From: Mycocentrospora acerina
Taxonomy: Eukaryota; Ascomycota; Dothideomycetes; Pleosporales
Length of the DNA stretch: 64,000 nt
NCBI GenBank assembly: GCA_022701365.1
Contig: JAKUHH010000250.1
Span: 491,533 to 555,532 of the forward strand
Reading direction: 5' to 3'
Position 1 is the first letter of the stretch, and each line of letters opens with the position of its first letter. The notes below the pieces were generated by a model that did no database searches, was not told the origin of the DNA, and worked only from the letters and a program-made list of their open reading frames with translations. Positions 55,569 to 64,000 of the stretch are shown piece after piece. The position numbers and the translations under genes are program-made.

Positions 55569-56432
55569 CTTATTGAGAGTAGTGCTTGAAAATTTCCAAG
55601 GAGTTTGTTTGAGAGGATCAGAAAAGGACAAGCCTCAGACTCACTGAGAAAAGATAGACTGGTGAGTTGGCCGAAAGAGATGTTACTCACGTACCTTTTC
55701 GTTTAATTTATGAGTTGAGATATTCAACACTTACAAGGCTATACGCAAGCCATTCGTAACCTCTTTTCTCTTTTCGCCTATTCAGGACAGTGCAAGACGC
55801 GGTCTTGAAGGAGGTGTCGTGACTCGTTCCACTTGAAACCGGAAGCTCGGCGCAACTTGCTTGTCGCTGCTTGTCACCCTTGGCCGGTCTCGCATTCGTG
55901 AGAGGACGTGTGCAATTGCAGATCGAACCCTATTCCCTAACGTTGACGATCCTTCCCGCACTGACCAATACACTTTTAATCGCCAGCCTTACCCGACACC
56001 ACGACGACTATGTCAGGGGCACTACCGGAATCGCTCTAGTTCCAGTACTTATTTCTACTTACAGCGGTTGCCTCCGCTGTGGGGTTTACCACGTAACCTC
56101 GACAAACAGGCATGTGCCGCGTCATCGTCACGATTGCTTCGTCTTGGCAGCTTACAACTGAAAGCTAGTGAGCCCGCATTGGGTGATGATGAAACCAGAG
56201 GTACGACTGTAGCACTGCCCGAGCGGATGGACTAGATCCACCAACCGATTACATGCAAGGACTCGAGAAAGACATGCCTACAGAACGATGAATACAGAAT
56301 GAAGATAGTGAAAAATTACTATATATGCTCTGAAGTTTGTCTCCTAAGTAGGAGCATCTCATTCATCTGAGTCTCTCTACACCACCTTCACTTTGAATTT
56401 ACTTTGCTCTTGGTTTAAACCACTTTCTTTCC
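55569..56432. promoter_or_regulatory. Divergent promoter region between secreted protein and laccase
   Basis: This 864-bp region lies between divergent starts. TATATATG at 56320-56327, about 110 bp before the laccase ATG, is a plausible TATA element. Open frames inside (55861-56235) show no protein features and are likely chance. Confidence 0.45.
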
Positions 56433-58373
56433 ATGATGCTTCTTGTTCGCGTTTTCAATGCTGCTGCTCTGCTCAGCACTATCTCAGCGTCGTCGTCTAT
56501 ACACCACAAACATTTACATCGATCACTTCCTCCGTCTGACCTCCGTTCAAGAGCGGTATGCTCCGGCAACACCGCCAGCACCCGTTCAGAATGGTGTGAC
56601 TACTCAATTGATACAGATTATACTGAAGGTTTGTCAAAGACTCATGCTCATTTTGTTGAGATCTATCTACTGACACGAGCCATTTCGCAGAGGCCCCTGA
56701 CACCGGTGTAACTCGAGAGTACTGGCTCGAGCTTACTGACGTTACAGTCTCTCCTGACGGTGTCTCTCGCTCCGCCATGGCTGTCAATGGCACTATTCCT
56801 GGACCTACTCTATTTGCCGACTGGGGCGATACGGTCACTGTCCATGTGACTAATTCTCTGACCACCTCCAATAATGGCACCAGTATTCATTTTCACGGCA
56901 TTCGACAGAACTACACAAACGACCAAGACGGCGTGGTATCAATCACACAGTGCCCTACTGCACCTGGTGATTCAATCACGTATACTTGGAAGGCATTACA
57001 GTATGGAAGTACATGGTACCACTCACATTTTGCTCTCCAGGCATGGGAAGGCATTTTCGGAGGAATTGTAATCAACGGGCCGTCGACGGCAAATTACGAC
57101 GAGGATCTAGGCATGTTGTTCTTGAATGACTGGGATCACCAGGTATGTCATTATCAATTTGACTACAAAAGTAGGAAATTTACTGACATAAACTGGATAG
57201 ACAGTTGATGAGCTTTATATCAGCGCTCAAACGGGTGGGCCACCAACCCTGGACAATGGCTTGATTAACGGAACAAACACCTATGATGATGGAGGCTTCA
57301 GGTACAATACCACCTTCACTTCGGGAAGCTCCTACCGCATCAGACTCGTCAACGCCGCGGTCGATACCCACTTCAATTTTATGATCGATAACCACACCTT
57401 GACTGTCATTGCAGCTGACTTGGTGCCCATCACACCTTACGAGACTACAGTTGTGACAATCGGAATGGGTAAAACTTCCAATTTTCTATCTTCCCATGAT
57501 TTAGATAGCTGACTCAAATACAGGCCAACGTTACGATGTGATTGTTACTGCAGACCAGGCTTCCACAGCTGACAGTTTCTGGCTTCGAGCGATTCCTCAA
57601 TCTGCATGCTCGGGTAAGATGGAAAATCTACGCACCCATACTGAAACTAACGCTCAGCAGAAAACGATAACTCGGACGGTATCAAAGGCATTATTTACTA
57701 CGGTGACTCGACGACTGATCCATCTACATCAGCCTGGGATTACGAAGACGATTGCGGTGATGAGACCGACAATATCGTGCCCTACATCTCCAAAACCGTA
57801 GGCACAGTTTCGACTACCACTACCGAGGGCGTTACAGTCGCCTTCAATAGCGATGATCTCTTCCGCTGGTACCTCAACAGCACCACCATGGTGGTTGAAT
57901 GGGCCAACCCTACTCTAGAGATGATTCTCAACGGTAATACAACATATGAGACGTCCAATGCAGTAGTCGAGCTCCCAACCGCAGATGAATGGGTGTATCT
58001 AGTCATCGCAACTACCATGACAGTTCCTCACCCCATCCATCTCCACGGCCACGACTTTTTCGTGCTCGCGCAGGGTTCTGGAACGTATTCTTCTTCTATT
58101 ACGCTCAATTTTGACAATCCCCCGAGGAGAGATACGGCGATGCTTCCATCTGCTGGTTATCTTGTCATTGCTTTCGAGACTGACAACCCGGGCGCATGGC
58201 TTATGCATTGCCATATTGGATGGCACACCAGTGAGGGCTTTGCGATGCAGTTTATCGAGAGGTACAGTGAGATCGCAGGTATTACGGACCAGGATCGATT
58301 GGAAGCGACTTGCGCAACTTGGGACACATTTGAAACTACATACTCCATTGAGCAGGACGACTCAGGCGTTTAG
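56433..58373 (+). CDS. Laccase-like multicopper oxidase, 572 aa
   Basis: Five exons (56433-56628, 56691-57142, 57201-57468, 57524-57613, 57661-58373) have standard GT-AG introns of 47-62 nt; the phases agree and give 573 codons. An N-terminal signal-like segment (MMLLVRVFNAAALLSTISAS) and a basic pro-region precede the mature start near SRAVCSGNTASTRSEWC. All four copper clusters are intact: HFHGIRQ, WYHSHF, HPIHLHGHDFF and HCHIGWHTSEGF. The first has HFHG where many laccases have HWHG. VNGTIPGPT, INGPSTANYDEDLG and VIAADLVPI are also laccase-typical. The enzyme should oxidise phenols with reduction of oxygen to water, outside the cell. Possible roles are pigment formation, lignin or phenolic detoxification; neighbours do not decide. 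The C-terminus ends EQDDSGV, so the common ascomycete DSGL plug motif is present in a near form. Confidence 0.9.
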
Positions 58374-59155
58374 ACAGGTAATAGAAGTAACGGAGCTTGA
58401 GGGTATTACGCTCATGGTGAACTGTGGGCTTTTCTATCTTTCCTTCCTATATGTCAAGGTTCTTTGCTTTATTTTTCATTATCAGTCGCTCGTTTAGAAT
58501 ATCTCTCTCTTTTTCGCACAGTGGAAAGTTTCAAGCTTGGCACGTGGTCTATACAAGTTAGCATAGCCTTATACCATAAATTTTCGGTCTTGTTCCTACA
58601 GTACTGGTCACAAGGAAGCGATTCGAAGAAAATTGCATATTAATTGTATGCCTCCTAATATTAGTGAAATGAATTGCAGAGGTCCCCGCTCCCCCCAGTC
58701 GATCCTATCCATATACGTTCTTGCCAGTATTCGGAGTGCCTATCATCCAAGCCAGAGTTTAGTTGAGCTGAACCGCCCCTCCCCTCTTAACCTGATAGTA
58801 ACAGCTCCACGGATGTTACATGATTGAATCAAACTTACAAACATTTCTACATACTTCCTATCTCACACTTCTCACCTGTAGGATGTCCTTTTTGATGCTA
58901 CTCTCGCTCACTAGATCTTCAAACCTTGAACCCAATTCTAAGCCTCTGCTAATTTGAACTGCATGGAGTAGCTGTACTGACAAAACTGAGTCGAGATTCT
59001 CTATATGTAAATCCTCACTTTACCAGATACTTGCTCTCTTCTGTCAGGAAGCTGTTTTGAAAACTTGTTCGCATTGTTGAAAACTTTTCGTCTCCTTCGC
59101 TTATTCTTTGGTCAGTCGGTGTAGTACAGCTATAACTTTTCTTTCTTAATTACCA
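58374..59155. other. Intergenic spacer
   Basis: Normal-composition 3' flank of the laccase gene followed by AT-rich sequence. No gene supported. Confidence 0.4.
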
Positions 59156-59570
59156 TGCAGCTCTTCACTTCAAGAAAGACTCTCTCGATAATGAAATACT
59201 ACACATCAGGATATATGATTGTTATGAGCGAGAAGATGAGGTTACGTTCACCGAACTTGTACATCCAGATCATGTTGTCTCACAAGACAGCAAGAGTAAG
59301 AAAGGATACGCAAAACTTGAAAGATGCTACAGAATCGCATCTCGCGAAGGACTGAGCCATGTGTGGAGCGACACATACTGCATAGATAAGACCTCTATTG
59401 CCGAGCTTTCGGGGGATATCAATTCTATGTATGAATACTATGCCATGTCGAAGCTCTGTATTACATATATAGACAATGTAGAAAACAATTCTCCAGAAAA
59501 GACGCTCCTTAGTAGGGCTAAATAGTTTTGTAGATGCTAGACGCTACAGGAGCTAATCGCGCAAATAAAC
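59156..59570 (+). pseudogene. HET-domain gene fragment decaying into RIP sequence
   Basis: The frame starts MQLFTSRKTLSIMKYY, then a frameshift near 59237 moves to DEVTFTELVHPDHV, KKGYAKLERCYRIASREGLS and SHVWSDTYCIDKTSIAELSG, followed by DINSMYEYYAMSKLCITYID. These are the typical first 150 residues of a HET domain of the HET-E/HET-D-associated kind. The continuation reads RAK-stop-FCRC-stop-TLQELIA. Both TAG codons (59523-59525, 59538-59540) fall exactly where the conserved W residues of the WF-x-RGWTLQELIAP motif belong, so each is a TGG-to-TAG transition. Beyond about 59570 the similarity is lost in AT-rich sequence. The fragment lies at the edge of the RIP-affected repeat block. It cannot make a functional protein. 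Confidence 0.85.
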
Positions 59571-60595
59571 TTGTGTTACAATTTAAAAAGTTAGAATATA
59601 TATAGGATTAAACAAAATTCTTTAGAAACATCATTAGCAATAGGAGTGACTTAACTAGTTATAATTAACCTTCTGGAATTATTTCATATACTTGCGTTAG
59701 AAAAATTGTCTTCGGCTGCACAACAATTATAAACCTGCACAGAGAACTAATAGTGGTAAAACCAACTATAAAAGTAAAGATTTGAAATAAATGTGACTAC
59801 ACTAAGAGATCTTCTCTAAATAATCTATCAGAGATGTAATTTTAATAAAATATGTTATGTTAACCTATTCTGGCATATTCTTACAATTAGATTATGCAAC
59901 CTCTAGGCTAGAACTAGAAACGTACAAATCCTTTAACGAAAGGAATTTGTGAAGCTACAATAAGGCTGACCTTCTTGCTGCTAAGGCCAGAAGGTATGTA
60001 TCTTGCAGGCGGACAGAATGTACAGGCTATGTAATAGGCTACTATTATGGACTAGCCTTTGCACATTTAGATATAGAAAGTATAAATAGTTGTATTAAGG
60101 ATCTTAAGATGTATATATACTAACTACCCTAGTATTCCTATATTTATAAGTTATATATTTACTTACCTTCTTATAGTAATTCTCTGTGTTACTTACTCTT
60201 TATGTATATTTCCCTTTATTTTCTTTTTTACCTTTTTTGATTTAAAAATTCTATTGTAGTTTTAAACTAGTACTAGTAAAAATAGTACTAAATTATAAAT
60301 TAATAGTTAAGTTAAATTTACTCTATTATTATTGTGTTAATTATACATCTATATTAAAGAAAGTAGAAAAAAAAGTATTATAAATAATGTAGCTTTATTA
60401 TGGTTTAGAGATATGTAAACTTTATAACTTTTAAAATTCCTTATTTCCTTATAACTCTTTACTAAAGTCTCTATAATTCCTATAATAGTTATAATATTAA
60501 TTCTAGTTTTAAAAAATTTTTTTATGTTAGGTTATGTTGTAGGAAATAGAGCTAGAATAATAGAACTTAGGTAATCTATTTTAAAGACTACTATC
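59571..60595. other. AT-rich, RIP-like sequence without recognisable genes
   Basis: About 1 kb with increasing TA density and stops in all frames. No repeat border was identified. Confidence 0.55.
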
Positions 60596-60882
60596 TGTAA
60601 CGTTCACAACGTCACATCCTATCATTACCCCTGAGTCAACCGATACCTATCTGATAGCTACCCATTTTGTACTCGCCCTAGATAGCAATCCTAGGAAGGG
60701 GTATATAAGGTGGCAGCCTATGTAGTTTAAATAAGTAGTTTTTCTGTATCCTTTTGTACAAGACCTATAGGTGTAGAGAATAGTATCTTTGGTATATCCT
60801 CCAGTCCCAGCACTCCCATATGCCTAGTAGTGGACACTTCGGACCCCATTCGGATCACTCCCTTATAACCTGCGTCGTTACA
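60596..60882 (+). repeat. LTR, 287 bp, well preserved
   Basis: TGTAACGTTCACAACGTCAC... GCGTCGTTACA, closely similar along its whole length to the solo LTR at 14255 and the same size. It carries the GGTATATAAGG TATA-like motif. No matching 5-bp duplication flanks it (CTATC before, ATAAG after), so it belongs to a nested or rearranged structure. Confidence 0.85.
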
Positions 60883-61105
60883 ATAAGAGAGTAATCTAAA
60901 TAGAGTCTAAAGTGTCTATTACAAGGTATTTAGGAGTGCTAGGACTAACTGATACAGAAAAACTACTTATTTAAACTATATAGGCTGCAACGTTATACAC
61001 TCTTCCTTAAGATTGCTATATAGAGCAAGTATAAAATAGGTAGCTGTTAGATAGATGTTAGTTAACTAAGATGTAATTATAGAATGTGATGTTGTTAATC
61101 TTACA
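60883..61105 (-). repeat. Inverted, internally deleted LTR copy with C-to-T saturation
   Basis: It begins directly after the previous LTR and matches its reverse complement. A segment of about 55 bp (around the AAAGATACTATTCTC part) is missing, and almost all other differences are C-to-T or G-to-A. It ends GATGTTGTTAATCTTACA, the mutated form of the LTR start. Together with 60596-60882 it forms a head-to-head inverted repeat. Confidence 0.8.
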
Positions 61106-62315
61106 CTTATATCTTAAATAAATAAGTAAGATTTACACTAAGATAGATAAGATAGCAGTCTATATATTAAGATTCATAAATACTATTATTAAAGATCTAT
61201 TTTTAGTAAAATAATATCCTTAGGAAAATATTATTAGAAATTTTATATGTTTATCTTAGTAAAGCTTTTATTCTAATTTAGTAGAATAGTTTTTTTAAGT
61301 TTTTAGTTAAAGAAATATAATATCTATTAATATAAAGTTGTCTCTATTTTAGTCTAAACTGAGAAATTTTTAATAATAAAGTAAAAAGTAGAAATTATCT
61401 TTTCTACTAGTTACCTAAAACTGTTTTAAAATTTCTTAATAGTATTATTAACTTTATTATAGTTTATCTAAGTTTAACTTTAGTTTAATTCATTATTTTT
61501 TAAGTTTTACTAAAAGTTATAAGTAATAATTTACATTTAAAGTTTTTAAATTATAGTAATGTACTACATAAAAAAAGATTAGGAATTTAATAAAGAAGCT
61601 AGAGAGAGATTTTGTTATTTCTTGCTAAGGTAATTTTATCTTACTTTAATATATTTCCTACTGTAGGTTTAATTAAAGTAGGATTATATAAAAGCTAAAA
61701 TAGATTTAAGATTCTAGATATTTCCTATACTTCTAATTTTTTAGTAAAGTAATAATTTATATTAGGCTACTTTGCCTAAATTTAATTAAATTTTTTTAGT
61801 AACATTTCTAGTTCTTTTTTAGTTATGTTGTAATAATATAAAACCTATATTAGATTCTAGACGTATAAGGTTAAATAGTTTTTTATTCTTTAATAGATTC
61901 TTTATTAAAAGATATTATTTTTATATATTAAATATTATATTATTACTCTTATAAACTAATAGAAGTAAGCTTATTTTATAGTACTTTTAGTAGATTCTAG
62001 TATAGTTTAAGAATAGTTCTAAAAATATTTAAGCTATATAGTTTCTTAATTTAAATTTTATAATAATAACATAAGAATTAATTATATTATTAAAGCTTTT
62101 ATAAGAAGAGTATATAGTTAATAATACTTTTTAAAGTTATATCTTACTTAATTAGTAATTCTACTACTTAAGATCTATTCTTTAAACTTATAGAAACTAA
62201 TTTTACTAAAAAAAAGATCTCTAAAGAATTAAAGCTAATATTTTACAGTAAGATAATAAAATTATTAAAAATATTATTATATATCTTAAGGAGTGTCTTT
62301 ACTAATTGCTCTAAT
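61106..62315. other. Extremely AT-rich RIP-degraded sequence
   Basis: About 1.2 kb composed largely of A, T and TA dinucleotides with stops in all frames. It lies between LTR copies, so it is probably a ruined retroelement interior, but no coding motif survives. Confidence 0.6.
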
Positions 62316-62603
62316 TGTAACGTTCACAACGTCACATCATATCATTACCCCTAAGTCAACCGACACCTATCTAATAGCTACCTGATTTGTACTTGCCTTA
62401 GATAATAACCCTAGGAAGGTATATATAAGGGGGGCAGTCTGTGTAGCTTTGTAGAGTAGTTTTTCTGTATCCTTTTATATAAGACTTATAGGTGTAGAGA
62501 ATAGTATCTTTAGTTTACCTTCTAGTCCTAGCACTCCTATATACCTAGTAGTAGACACTTTAGACTTTATTTAGATTACTCTCTTATAACCTGTGTTATT
62601 ATA
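62316..62603 (+). repeat. LTR, RIP-mutated copy
   Basis: It starts TGTAACGTTCACAACGTCAC and follows the family to CTGTGTTATTATA, which is CTGCGTCGTTACA with transitions only. Its 5' half is nearly intact, its 3' half heavily mutated. Confidence 0.82.
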
Positions 62604-63429
62604 TTATACAGAAAAACTTGTCCTAGCTAGTAACAGCCTCTAAATAATATTACTACTTGTTTTGCTTAGATTATGTCTAAGCCTTATCTAATTTAGGACT
62701 AATTTAGACTACACTGTTATATCTAGCATTTTGTTATAGCTAGAATTCCTATAATCTTCTAATAACTAAAGCTTTTAGGTTTAGAACTTCTTAGACTACT
62801 ATGTTAGGATTACTTTAGAATAGCTGTATAAGATTACGCTAAGGTAGAAACTTAGAGACTATTAAGAACTTAGCAGAATTAGACTTAACTCTAATGTCTA
62901 CTACTATTACTCTAGGTTTAAAGGAACTAACTTAAAGATTAGTATATACTTAAGGCTTAACTTTAAGAGTAACAGCAGAGGTGTCTAATCTTACTCTATC
63001 CCCTAATCTAGTAAGAACTAGTGCAGAACTTATACTAGATTTAGACTAAGAAAAAGAGGACTTAGCTTAACTAGTAGACTAGCTTTATGCAGAAATCTAG
63101 GAACTACAGCAAGCTATAATTGCCCTAGACTATCTCTTACTTAGCACTAAATTACTACTAACTCCTTTAGAACAACCTTAACTCCTAAGGTTCTAGTCTA
63201 AGATTTTAATTAATAATACTATACGCATAAAACTATCTAAAAGAACACTATCTATTAATGTCCTTAATAATAGTTACAACTTAACTTTTTACTAATAGTA
63301 AGCCTTAATCTAGGACTAATTAGAGATTAATGCAGACTACTATTAGAGTAAGCGCGCCTGTATAGTATTAGTCTAGGGATATACTTCTAGCCTAGCTAAG
63401 GAGTACCTAGAGCCCTAATACTTATCTAA

Positions 63430-63646
63430 TACTCTGTCTAACTATTTTAAGATTGCAGAAAATACAATTAACTTACTTAAGTCTTATTTTATTATAAGAA
63501 ATAAGAGAGCTAAGAGCTAGGCTGCTTTTAATAAACTCTATATAGATAAGATAGAAACCTTCCTTACTTTTAAAGCACAGTTCCTTAGTGCTGCTATTAA
63601 GAGACAAGTACTTAAATTAGAATAGTTTTACTACTTATAGATAAAT
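63430..63646 (+). repeat. 217-bp segment, first copy of exact duplication
   Basis: TACTCTGTCTAACTATTTTA... to ...TACTTATAGATAAAT, identical base for base to 63648-63864. Confidence 0.95.
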
Positions 63647-63647
63647 N
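63647..63647. other. Single undetermined base (N) between identical 217-bp copies
   Basis: This is the only N in the window. It lies exactly between the two identical copies, which points to a contig join whose overlap was not collapsed. Confidence 0.85.
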
Positions 63648-63864
63648 TACTCTGTCTAACTATTTTAAGATTGCAGAAAATACAATTAACTTACTTAAGT
63701 CTTATTTTATTATAAGAAATAAGAGAGCTAAGAGCTAGGCTGCTTTTAATAAACTCTATATAGATAAGATAGAAACCTTCCTTACTTTTAAAGCACAGTT
63801 CCTTAGTGCTGCTATTAAGAGACAAGTACTTAAATTAGAATAGTTTTACTACTTATAGATAAAT
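63648..63864 (+). repeat. 217-bp segment, second copy of exact duplication
   Basis: Identical to 63430-63646. After it the sequence continues with ATTACACTAACTTTGCAGAT. Confidence 0.95.
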
Positions 63865-64000
63865 ATTACACTAACTTTGCAGATGCCTAGCCTTAGGTTT
63901 AAGCAATAATAAAACAACTCCTTTTAGCTTATAGTTAAACACCTAATAGTGTAACGACTAAGCACGTGCACAGTCAACGTGGCTTACCTCGCTTATAGCA

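Larger units (their letters stand above)
62604..63949. mobile_element. Interior of a RIP-degraded LTR retroelement (partial)
   Basis: It follows the LTR at 62316 directly. Composition shows C depletion and frequent TAG/TAA where CAG/CAA or TGG would be expected, in all frames. The order LTR then interior suggests a gag-like leading region, but no conserved motif can be verified. It includes the duplicated 217-bp segment and the N at 63647, so the apparent length is unreliable. The last 50 bases of the window (from TGTAACGACTAAGCACGTGC at 63950) have normal composition and may mark the element end or another insertion. Confidence 0.6.

Noticed and set aside
63430..63864. Genuine tandem duplication
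   Set aside because: Perfect identity inside heavily mutated repeat sequence with a single N at the border is better explained by an unmerged contig overlap.

Overview
The window looks like a filamentous ascomycete (Pezizomycotina), most likely a dothideomycete of the Pleosporales type. The evidence is short GT-AG introns of about 45-66 nt, dispersed single 5S rRNA genes, several HET-domain genes, a NACHT-ankyrin NLR, small secreted proteins, a laccase, and blocks of extremely AT-rich, TpA-rich repeat sequence typical of repeat-induced point mutation (RIP). Species assignment is inference only.

Layout. 1-5.6 kb: a 3'-truncated minus-strand gene, a twin-CX9C (DUF3128/Emi1-like) gene, a 5S relic, an LTR relic and a three-exon DHA2-type MFS transporter. 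5.8-13.2 kb: a 5S gene, an intact HET-domain gene and a DUF6604-type gene. 13.2-19.8 kb: gene-poor, with a solo LTR (TSD CTAAA), a 5S gene and a broken gene for an unrecognised membrane protein. 20.3-23.0 kb: a large receptor-like protein with cysteine-rich modules and several membrane spans. 23.95-26.05 kb: a RIP-destroyed Tc1/mariner (pogo/Fot1-type) element with near-perfect 48-bp terminal inverted repeats and TA target duplication. 27.5-31.5 kb: a HET gene split by one in-frame stop, and a decayed membrane-protein gene. 32.6-34.7 kb: a second large glycosylated membrane protein and a 5S gene. 35.7-36.1 kb: a three-exon, 112-aa secreted protein resembling beta/gamma-crystallin or I36 inhibitor folds. 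37.7-42 kb: a degraded HET gene and an SRPK-like kinase broken by one extra T. 43.4-46.1 kb: a SesA-like/NACHT/ankyrin NLR with six near-identical 33-residue repeats. 49.3-58.4 kb: a secretome-rich stretch (four-exon secreted protein, atypical SDR, small secreted protein, five-exon laccase). 59.2-64 kb: a HET fragment running into a RIP-affected retroelement graveyard, including a 217-bp exact duplication around a single N that looks like an unmerged contig join.

Functionally, the window mixes candidate self/non-self recognition genes (one intact HET, three decayed HETs, one NLR), two large ectodomain membrane proteins, and secreted or oxidative proteins of a plant-associated lifestyle, set among repeat blocks. 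Several coding genes carry C-to-T or G-to-A type nonsense mutations, as expected if RIP or RIP leakage acted on gene families. Two others carry single-base T-run frameshifts that could equally be sequence errors. Exon structures were derived by eye from splice signals and reading-frame continuity.
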